Positions 1 to 5,149 of a DNA stretch of 5,149 nucleotides are shown here, one piece after another. A program made the position numbers and the translations under genes. Numbering within the stretch: position 1 is the stretch's first letter; every line of letters starts with the position of its first letter. The notes under the pieces were generated by a model, which was given only the letters and a program-made list of their open reading frames with translations, searched no databases and was not told the origin of the DNA. The DNA is from Paracoccaceae bacterium (GTDB lineage: Bacteria > Pseudomonadota > Alphaproteobacteria > Rhodobacterales > Rhodobacteraceae): assembly GCA_019090405.1 (NCBI GenBank), contig JAHRVZ010000348.1, positions 1 to 5,149 on the forward strand, given 5' to 3'.

Positions 1-65
1 ATGATCGGCGCAAGGTCACAGATTTCACGGGCACGCGCGCTTGCATTTTGTGGGGTCAGGGACAT
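1..65 (-). CDS. eda: 2-dehydro-3-deoxy-phosphogluconate (KDPG) aldolase, N-terminal fragment
   Basis: Only the first 21 codons are in the window; the gene runs off the left edge. The reading begins MSLTPQNASARAREIC and continues DLAPI. This resembles the short N-terminal helix of bacterial KDPG/KHG aldolases, which leads into the first beta strand (the 'xPVVPV' segment of E. coli Eda). The product would cleave KDPG to pyruvate and glyceraldehyde-3-phosphate in the cytosol, the step directly after Edd. The ATG (complement of 63-65) lies four bases after the edd stop and is preceded, seven bases upstream, by a GGAGAG ribosome binding site. The identification rests mainly on position behind edd plus the weak N-terminal resemblance. 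The catalytic lysine and the rest of the barrel are not visible, so another short ED-linked gene is formally possible. Confidence 0.8.
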   Translation of the reverse strand, partial: MSLTPQNASARAREICDLAPI

Positions 66-69
66 TGGT

Positions 70-1878
70 TTACTCTCCGAATATGGTGGCGCCGGCATCG
101 GCTGAACAGGTGGTGCGCCTGAATATGTCGAACAATTCCCGACCAGTTCCAGCGGCGTTACCAGATAGGTCGACGGTGGCAGCGGCGCGATCGCTGATGT
201 CAGCGCCGCAAATTTCCAGTGTTCCGGTGTTGGCATCCAGACGAATGATATCGCCGTCCCGTATGCGTGAAATTGGCCCGCCGTCCAGCGCCTCGGGGCA
301 AAGCTGGATCGCGGCCGGGACCTTCCCCGATGCGCCCGACATACGCCCGTCAGTGACCAAAGCCACCTTGTGGCCGCGCCCTTGCAGGATTGACAGCAAA
401 GGGGTCAGGCTGTGCAGTTCCGGCATGCCGTTGGCTTTGGGCCCCTGAAATCGGACCACAACGATGGTATCATCGGTGAATTCACCGGCTTTGAAAGCGT
501 CTTTGACGGACTGTTGATCGTCAAACACCCGCGCCGGAGCCTTAACAACATGATGTTCGGGCGCGACCGCAGAAACTTTTAATACAGCAGAGCCTAAATT
601 GCCCTCAAGGTGGATCAAGCCACCAGTCGGTTGAAACGGCTCTGAGACCGGGCGCAGGATCGCGTTGTTCAGCGAGGTTCGGGTGCCGGGTTTCCAAATG
701 ACGGAACCGTCCTTTAGTTTGGGTTCGTTGGTATAGTGTTTCAAACCACGACCGGCGACCGTGTTGGTGTCAGGATGCAGCAACCCGGCCTCAAGCAATT
801 CACCGATCAGATAGCCAAGCCCTCCAGCGGCATGAAAATGGTTCACATCCGCCAGACCGTTTGGATAAACGCGGGCCATCAAAGGTGTTACTTTTGACAG
901 TTCGGAAAAATCGCTCCAGTTGATAATGATGCCGCCGGCCCGGGCCATTGCCACCAGATGGATCAGCAGATTGGTTGATCCACCTGTGGCATTCAACCCG
1001 ACGATTCCGTTCACATAGGCACGTTCATCCAAGACATCGCAAACCGGCGTATAAGTATCGCCCAAAGCGCTAAGCGACAGCGCCGTTTGTGCGCCGTGAC
1101 GGGTCAGCGCGTCGCGCAGATCGGTATTTGGTGTCACAAAACTGGACCCCGGCAGGTGCAGGCCCATGAACTCCATCAACATCTGATTGGTATTGGCTGT
1201 GCCGTAGAACGTGCAGGTTCCCGGCCCGTGATAGGCGGCCATTTCAGCGGCCATCAAGGCATCGCGCCCCACCTCACCAATCGCAAACTGTTGACGAACC
1301 TTGGCTTTTTCTTCGTTTTCTAACCCGCTGATCATTGGCCCGGCAGGTAGAAACACGGCAGGCAAATGGCCAAAACTTTGCGCGGCGATCACCAGTCCGG
1401 GGACGATTTTGTCGCAAACGCCCAGATAGGCCACCGCATCAAAGACATTGTGGCTTAGCGCGATGCCGGTCGCCATGGCGATCACATCACGCGAAAACAG
1501 GCTAAGTTCCATGCCTGCTTCGCCCTGAGTGACACCATCGCACATGGCCGGAACACCACCTGCGACCTGTGCGGTTGCACCAAAGTCACGCGCTGCGGCC
1601 CGGATCAGGTCTGGGTATCTTTCAAACGGCTGATGGGCCGACAACATGTCGTTATAGCTGGTAATTATGCCCAGATTGCCAGCGCTTGTGGTTGCCAGAC
1701 TGTTCTGATCCTTACCAGCAGCGGCAAACGCGTGGGCCTGCCCACTACAGGAAAGATGCGCACGGTTCGGGCCTTTGCCTTTGGCTGCGCGCATCCGGTC
1801 AAGATAGGGTTCGCGGGTCGCTGCGCTGCGTTTGACAATTCGCTCAGTGACCCGTTCCAGGGTGGCGTTGATCGACAT
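70..1878 (-). CDS. edd: 6-phosphogluconate dehydratase (Entner-Doudoroff)
   Basis: Cytosolic Fe-S enzyme that dehydrates 6-phosphogluconate to 2-keto-3-deoxy-6-phosphogluconate (KDPG), the committed step of the Entner-Doudoroff pathway. The 602-residue protein is full length (E. coli Edd is 603) and aligns from its first residues. It carries the IlvD/Edd signature CDKIVPG at 155-161 and the second signature ALVTDGRMSGAS at 506-517. Other conserved blocks are SYNDMLSAHQP (74-84), GGVPAMCDGVTQG (107-119), GTCTFYGTANTNQM (220-233), ATGGSTN (297-303) and QGPKANGMPELH (478-489). Cys113, Cys155 and Cys222 are the likely cluster ligands, and Ser514 in TDGRMSG matches the proposed catalytic base of the family; both are assigned by homology. 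The blocks match Edd rather than dihydroxy-acid dehydratase IlvD. The ATG at 1878 was chosen over an in-frame TTG at 1905 because it matches the family N-terminus, although its Shine-Dalgarno is weak (GGA nine bases upstream). It is followed by eda and transcribed divergently from the hyuAB pair. Confidence 0.97.
   Translation of the reverse strand: MSINATLERVTERIVKRSAATREPYLDRMRAAKGKGPNRAHLSCSGQAHAFAAAGKDQNSLATTSAGNLGIITSYNDMLSAHQPFERYPDLIRAAARDFGATAQVAGGVPAMCDGVTQGEAGMELSLFSRDVIAMATGIALSHNVFDAVAYLGVCDKIVPGLVIAAQSFGHLPAVFLPAGPMISGLENEEKAKVRQQFAIGEVGRDALMAAEMAAYHGPGTCTFYGTANTNQMLMEFMGLHLPGSSFVTPNTDLRDALTRHGAQTALSLSALGDTYTPVCDVLDERAYVNGIVGLNATGGSTNLLIHLVAMARAGGIIINWSDFSELSKVTPLMARVYPNGLADVNHFHAAGGLGYLIGELLEAGLLHPDTNTVAGRGLKHYTNEPKLKDGSVIWKPGTRTSLNNAILRPVSEPFQPTGGLIHLEGNLGSAVLKVSAVAPEHHVVKAPARVFDDQQSVKDAFKAGEFTDDTIVVVRFQGPKANGMPELHSLTPLLSILQGRGHKVALVTDGRMSGASGKVPAAIQLCPEALDGGPISRIRDGDIIRLDANTGTLEICGADISDRAAATVDLSGNAAGTGRELFDIFRRTTCSADAGATIFGE
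73..78 (-). promoter_or_regulatory. Ribosome binding site of eda inside the end of edd
   Basis: On the minus strand the bases read GGAGAG, followed directly by the edd TAA stop, then ACCA and the eda ATG. The spacing to the ATG is seven bases, close to optimal. Because the site lies within the last two codons of edd, ribosomes finishing edd pass over it, which favours coupled translation of the two Entner-Doudoroff enzymes. It also supports the choice of the ATG at 63-65 as the eda start. Confidence 0.75.
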
Positions 1879-1909
1879 TTTGAGGATTCCGTGGCTAATG
1901 AGCAATTTT

Positions 1910-1923
1910 TGCTAGCGCTAACA
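1910..1923. promoter_or_regulatory. LacI-family-type operator upstream of edd
   Basis: Read on the edd strand the site is TGTTAGCGCTAGCA, a 14-bp palindrome with one mismatched pair, centred exactly on a CpG between 1916 and 1917. An even palindrome with central CpG is the hallmark of operators for LacI-family repressors; E. coli GntR, which controls edd-eda there, binds a similar palindrome (ATGTTACCGGTAACAT type). Here the site overlaps the proposed -10 box and transcription start of edd, an arrangement fitting repression lifted by a sugar acid or related effector. No LacI-family gene is in the window, so the regulator is unidentified, and an influence on the divergent hyuAB pair cannot be excluded. 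Confidence 0.65.
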
Positions 1924-1947
1924 TAGAAGTTTTTGATTTGAGTGCAA
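1920..1947 (-). promoter_or_regulatory. Candidate sigma-70 promoter of edd-eda
   Basis: On the minus strand a TTGCAC -35 element (complement of 1942-1947) and a TATGTT -10 element (complement of 1920-1925) are separated by 16 bases. Transcription would start near 1913, giving an untranslated leader of roughly 35 bases before the ATG at 1878. The -10 box overlaps the LacI-type palindrome, which strengthens both calls. The assignment is by eye from the sigma-70 consensus. The spacer is one base short of optimal, and alphaproteobacterial promoters can deviate from this consensus. Confidence 0.5.
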
Positions 1948-1980
1948 CGGTTGTTTGCGCGGCATGCAAACTGCACGGAA

Positions 1981-1996
1981 GTATAAGAAATTATAC
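1981..1996. promoter_or_regulatory. Perfect inverted repeat, candidate operator for hyuA
   Basis: GTATAAGAAATTATAC is a perfect inverted repeat with six-base arms and a four-base centre, about 90 bases before the hyuA start. Its GTATA...TATAC arms are reminiscent of sites of GntR-type (FadR/HutC) regulators, and an AT-rich interrupted dyad would also suit a LysR-type activator. I cannot decide between these. It coincides with the most promoter-like AT-rich sequence on the hyuA side, so a regulator bound here would act on hyuA initiation. A perfect 6+6 repeat can occur by chance, so the functional claim is inference. Confidence 0.4.
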
Positions 1997-2084
1997 CAGA
2001 GATACCGATTCCATTTGCAGAGGCCAGCGGTCTCGTCCTAGCGTGCTTAAGAGTGCAGCACTTTTCCCGGAGCTCGGTCCCCAC

Positions 2085-4172
2085 ATGGATAAACCTTCAA
2101 TTCAGATGGGTGTGGATATTGGTGGAACTTTTACTGATGTGGTGGTCGAAGTTGGCCCAACTCAGTTTTCAACCAAGGTCTTAACAACCTACGCGGCCCC
2201 CGAAGACGCGATCATTCAGGGCATGCAAGAGGTCTGCCAACAAGCAGGAATTGCGACATCTGACATAACCCAGATCATCCACGGTACAACATTGGCGACC
2301 AATGCACTGATTGAACGGCGCGGCGCGCGAACCGCACTGATCACGACGCAGGGGTTTCGCGACGTCATTGAAATGCGCAGCGAAAGCCGGTTTGAGCAAT
2401 ATGATCTGAACCTGAAATTGCCTGACCCGTTGTTGCCGCGCCAGCATCGCTATGTTGTCCGCGAACGTATCAGTGCAACCGGAGACGTTTTGATACCGCT
2501 TGATCGCGCGGCTGTTGAAAACCTGATTGATGAAATATCTATCGCTGGTTTTGACAGCATCGCTGTGGGACTGATTCATTCTTATCTGAACGGCACGCAT
2601 GAACAGATGGTACGCGACGTGATTGCCGAAAAAATGCCGGATGCGATGGTATCTTTGTCCAGCCAAGTTTCGCCCCAGATGCGTGAATACGAACGGTTTA
2701 ATACTGTGGTGGCGAACGCCTATATCAAGCCGTTGATGAAAAGCTATCTGGGACGCCTAAAGGGTCGGTTGCAGGACGCCGGGGCGGATTGTTCCATATT
2801 TCTGATGCATTCGGGTGGTGGCATTATTTCACTGCAAAGCGCTGCCGAATTCCCCGTGCGACTGGTTGAATCCGGGCCTGCTGGCGGAGCTGTTTTTGCA
2901 GCCCATATCGCGGCGCGTTATGGGTTAGACAAAGTGCTGTCCTTTGACATGGGCGGCACCACTGCAAAGATTTGCCTGATCAAAAACCAGACCCCCAAAA
3001 CCAGTCGCGTATTCGAAGTTGCCCGCGCCTATCGGTTCAAAAAAGGCTCAGGCATGCCGATCTCGATCCCGGTTATCGACATGGTTGAAATCGGAGCCGG
3101 CGGTGGTTCGTTGGCGCATGTGGATTCGATGCGTCAAATTCGGGTCGGGCCGGAATCGGCAGGCTCTGAACCCGGACCAGCTTGCTATGGTCGCGGCGGC
3201 ACGCGCCCTGCGGTGACGGATGCCGATCTGGTTCTGGGCAAGTTGGACGCAGATAATTTTGCTGGTGGAACGATCAAACTCGACACAGCCAGTGCTGCGC
3301 GCGCATTGCAGGCTGTGTTGGGTGAAACGCTGGGTATGGACGCGCAAGAAGCCGCATTTGGTCTGGTCGAAGTGGTGGATGAAAACATGGCCAATGCCGC
3401 ACGGGTTCACGCCGTGGAAAACGGCGAGGATCTGGCGGAATATACCATGATTGCTTTTGGAGGCGCCGCGCCTCTGCACGCTGGTCGATTATGTGAAAAG
3501 CTGGGTGTGACGCGGTTTTTGGTGCCGCCGGGCGCGGGTGTCGGGTCGGCAATCGGGTTTCTGCGCGCTCCGTTCAGTTTCGAGGCCAATCGCAGCATTT
3601 ATATGCGCCTGTCGGATTTTGACGGCGCGGTGGTGCGTGACCTGATGGATGAATTGCAAACCGAAGCCACCCAATTTGTGCGGTCCTGTGATGCGCAGGC
3701 CGACATTGTGCCCGAGTTCAAAGTCTATATGCGCTATACGGGTCAGGGCTGGGAAATTCCGGTTGTTCTGAGCGAAGAACAGGCGAAAGCACCGGATGCC
3801 GACACGTTCCATCGGCTGTTTGAGGCCGATTATCAGGCGCTGTTTGGTCGGGTTGTCACCGGCATGGACGTAGAAATTACCGTCTGGGCGGTGAACGCTA
3901 CGACTTTGGTGCCACCAGTCGAGCCGATCGAACTGGCCGAAAAAGGAGAAACGGTCAGCAGTGCCGAAACCCGACCTGTGTTTGATGCGGCTTTGGGCAA
4001 ACCAGTGTCATCCAGCCTCACCTATCGCAATGTGTTGGGCACGGGCCATGTGGTTCAGGGACCAGCAGTCATTACCGAAACCGAAACCACCATAATTCTG
4101 CCAAGCAGTTGCCGTGCTATCCGGCAATCAGATGGCTGCATTGACGTTCAGATCACGAAGGCGCGCACATGA
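2085..4172 (+). CDS. HyuA-type ATP-binding subunit (hydantoinase/oxoprolinase/acetone carboxylase family)
   Basis: The 695-residue protein is a full-length HyuA-family subunit, the ATP-using partner of a HyuB protein. Relatives use ATP to open N-methylhydantoin, 5-oxoproline or caprolactam, or to carboxylate acetone or acetophenone, by phosphorylating the substrate or bicarbonate. It has an actin/Hsp70-like ATPase fold with the first phosphate loop GVDIGGTFTDVV at 9-20, HGTTLATNALIERRG at 66-80, MHSGGG at 241-246, ESGPAGG at 262-268, the second phosphate motif DMGGTTAK at 288-295, IGAGGGS at 336-342, PGPACYGRGG at 363-372 and AFGGAAPLHA at 457-466. A C-terminal domain follows, including YTGQGWEIPV at 551-560. 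There is no signal peptide or membrane segment, so it is cytosolic. The ATG at 2085 fits the family N-terminus and has a GGAG 12 bases upstream, a little far; ATG 2106 has no ribosome site and cuts close to the phosphate loop. It overlaps the hyuB-like gene by four bases. The substrate is not assignable, so no symbol is given. Confidence 0.93.
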   Translation: MDKPSIQMGVDIGGTFTDVVVEVGPTQFSTKVLTTYAAPEDAIIQGMQEVCQQAGIATSDITQIIHGTTLATNALIERRGARTALITTQGFRDVIEMRSESRFEQYDLNLKLPDPLLPRQHRYVVRERISATGDVLIPLDRAAVENLIDEISIAGFDSIAVGLIHSYLNGTHEQMVRDVIAEKMPDAMVSLSSQVSPQMREYERFNTVVANAYIKPLMKSYLGRLKGRLQDAGADCSIFLMHSGGGIISLQSAAEFPVRLVESGPAGGAVFAAHIAARYGLDKVLSFDMGGTTAKICLIKNQTPKTSRVFEVARAYRFKKGSGMPISIPVIDMVEIGAGGGSLAHVDSMRQIRVGPESAGSEPGPACYGRGGTRPAVTDADLVLGKLDADNFAGGTIKLDTASAARALQAVLGETLGMDAQEAAFGLVEVVDENMANAARVHAVENGEDLAEYTMIAFGGAAPLHAGRLCEKLGVTRFLVPPGAGVGSAIGFLRAPFSFEANRSIYMRLSDFDGAVVRDLMDELQTEATQFVRSCDAQADIVPEFKVYMRYTGQGWEIPVVLSEEQAKAPDADTFHRLFEADYQALFGRVVTGMDVEITVWAVNATTLVPPVEPIELAEKGETVSSAETRPVFDAALGKPVSSSLTYRNVLGTGHVVQGPAVITETETTIILPSSCRAIRQSDGCIDVQITKART

Positions 4173-5149
4173 CCCCATCAACCGTTGCATATCAGGTCAT
4201 GTGGAACCGGCTGATTTCTGTCGTCGAAGAGCAGGCGCAGGCCTTGGTGCGCACTGCGTTTTCCACATCCGTTCGCGAAGCCGGAGATTTGTCAGCCGGG
4301 GTTTATGACGTCAGGGGTCGCATGCTGGCGCAGGCCGTCACCGGCACGCCCGGTCACGTCAACGCGATGGCGGATGCTGTGCCCCATTTCATCCGCCGCA
4401 TCGGGCGCGACAACATTGCGGACGGCGACGTGTACATCACCAATGACCCATGGGAGGGCACCGGTCATTTGCACGACATCACCGTTGTCACCCCGTCTTT
4501 TCGCCAAGGTGCATTGGTTGGGTTCTTTGCCTGCACGGCGCATATTGTCGACATCGGTGGGCGTGGGTTTGGGGCGGATGCGGCCTCGGTCTATGAAGAG
4601 GGGCTGTACATCCCGATTATGAAACTTGTCGATCAGGGCAAGGTTGACGACACGCTAATCCGCATCATTCGCGGCAATGTGCGCGAGCCTGATCAGCTTG
4701 TTGGTGATGTTTATGCCTTGGCGACATGCAATGAGATCGGACATCGTCGGTTGATCGACATGATGGACGAATTTGATCTGCCCGACTTGCAGGGAATCTC
4801 GGCGTTCATTCTGGAAAACTCGCGCCGGGCTACGCTGGACTGTATCGCAGCACTGCCACGTTCCAAGGCATCGGGTGAAATGACCATTGATGGGTATGAT
4901 CGGCCTATTACGCTGAAAGTGCAGTTGGATGTGCAGGCCGACCGTATCTTGTGCGATTTTGCGGGCACGTCTTTGCCCGACAAAAAGGGTATCAATGTAC
5001 CTCTGGTCTATACCAAAGCCTATGCCTGCTATGCCCTGAAATGTGCCATTGCGCCGGGAATCCCTAACAACGCGGCGTCATTGGCTCCGTTTGTGATTAC
5101 GGCTCCTGAGAACACGATTGTGAATGCGCTGCACCCAGCACCCGTGGCC
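4169..5149 (+). CDS. HyuB-type catalytic subunit (hydantoinase B/oxoprolinase family), 3'-truncated by window
   Basis: An open frame runs from the ATG at 4169 to the window edge without a stop, giving 327 residues of a protein that in this family is usually around 520-600. It starts MTPSTVAYQVMWNRLISVVE and contains VREAGDLSAGVYDVRGRMLAQ (split at 35-44 and 45-55), TPGHVNAM (60-67), NDPWEGTGHLHDITVV (92-107) and AHIVDIGGRG (124-133). The last two are characteristic HyuB blocks. His100, Asp103 and His125 have the same spacing as the metal ligands I recall for the acetone carboxylase alpha subunit, so a metal-dependent active site looks intact; this is by homology and memory. The start overlaps the hyuA stop as ATGA and is preceded by GAAGG seven bases upstream (4157-4161), so the subunits are probably translationally coupled and made in equal amounts. 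The C-terminal part, and any accessory gene after it, is outside the window. Confidence 0.93.
   Translation, partial: MTPSTVAYQVMWNRLISVVEEQAQALVRTAFSTSVREAGDLSAGVYDVRGRMLAQAVTGTPGHVNAMADAVPHFIRRIGRDNIADGDVYITNDPWEGTGHLHDITVVTPSFRQGALVGFFACTAHIVDIGGRGFGADAASVYEEGLYIPIMKLVDQGKVDDTLIRIIRGNVREPDQLVGDVYALATCNEIGHRRLIDMMDEFDLPDLQGISAFILENSRRATLDCIAALPRSKASGEMTIDGYDRPITLKVQLDVQADRILCDFAGTSLPDKKGINVPLVYTKAYACYALKCAIAPGIPNNAASLAPFVITAPENTIVNALHPAPVA

Larger units (their letters stand above)
1879..2084. other. Divergent intergenic control region between edd and hyuA
   Basis: These 206 bases separate the two divergent operons and contain no convincing gene. Apart from the edd promoter and operator they hold three further dyads: GTTTGC-N7-GCAAAC (1953-1971), GTATAA-GAAA-TTATAC (1981-1996) and AGTGC-A-GCACT (2052-2062). 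A small hairpin, GAGGCC-AGC-GGTCTC with one possible G-U pair, lies at 2020-2034 in what would be the hyuA leader; it has no T-tract and does not look like a terminator. The hyuA promoter must be here, but I cannot pick one sigma-70 pair with good spacing. TATAAG (1982) and TTATAC (1991) are possible -10 boxes lacking well-placed -35 partners, so that promoter may need an activator. Confidence 0.7.

Noticed and set aside
41..448. Long open frame on the plus strand opposite the end of edd, and similar ones opposite hyuA
   Set aside because: These frames lie wholly antisense to clearly conserved genes, their translations have no recognisable domain, and such frames are common in GC-rich coding DNA.
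1879..1905. In-frame TTG start that would extend Edd by nine residues
   Set aside because: The extension is absent from the family N-terminus, has no ribosome binding site, and begins only about eight bases after the predicted transcription start.
2020..2034. Hairpin GAGGCC-AGC-GGTCTC as a terminator or riboswitch element
   Set aside because: The stem is short, has no following T-tract, and there is no larger conserved structure around it.
2039..2050. Second LacI-type half site (TAGCG...CTTA) resembling the edd operator
   Set aside because: Symmetry is poor and the CpG is not central; only the TAGCG half matches.
1938..2084. In-frame TTG start that would extend the HyuA-like protein by 49 residues
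   Set aside because: The extra residues do not resemble the HyuA family, which begins just before the GVDIGGTFTD loop. The stretch covers the dyads and the probable promoter, so it is most likely untranslated.
2085..5149. Specific call of 5-oxoprolinase or acetone carboxylase for the HyuAB pair
   Set aside because: The visible motifs are shared across the superfamily. Without phylogeny, or the genes after hyuB, the substrate cannot be fixed.

Overview
The window is a metabolic stretch of an alphaproteobacterial chromosome. It most resembles Rhodobacterales (the Roseobacter group), judged from protein style, moderately high GC and the gene families present; this taxonomic call is inference. 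It holds two divergent gene pairs separated by a 206-base control region. Coding density is high, there are no frameshifts in the visible genes, and I see no mobile element, CRISPR array, tRNA or rRNA.

Left half (minus strand): the complete 6-phosphogluconate dehydratase gene edd (70-1878) is followed after only four bases by the first 21 codons of a gene that looks like eda, the KDPG aldolase gene (1-65, cut by the window edge). Together they make the two enzymes specific to the Entner-Doudoroff pathway: 6-phosphogluconate to KDPG, then KDPG to pyruvate plus glyceraldehyde-3-phosphate. The eda ribosome binding site lies inside the last codons of edd, so the two are very probably co-transcribed.

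Middle (1879-2084): the divergent intergenic region carries a nearly perfect 14-bp LacI-family-type palindrome centred on CpG. It overlaps the -10 box of a plausible edd promoter, so edd-eda is probably repressed by a LacI-type sugar-responsive regulator encoded outside the window. Closer to the right-hand genes lie further dyads, the best being GTATAA-GAAA-TTATAC, whose regulator is unknown.

Right half (plus strand): hyuA-like (2085-4172) and hyuB-like (4169 to the edge) genes overlap by four bases (ATGA). They encode the two subunits of an ATP-dependent amidohydrolase or carboxylase of the hydantoinase / 5-oxoprolinase / acetone carboxylase superfamily. Nucleotide-binding motifs in HyuA and the probable metal ligands in HyuB are intact, so the enzyme is likely active, but its substrate cannot be read from the sequence. 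No wholly new system is visible. The points worth following are the operator architecture of the shared control region and the unassigned substrate of the HyuAB enzyme.
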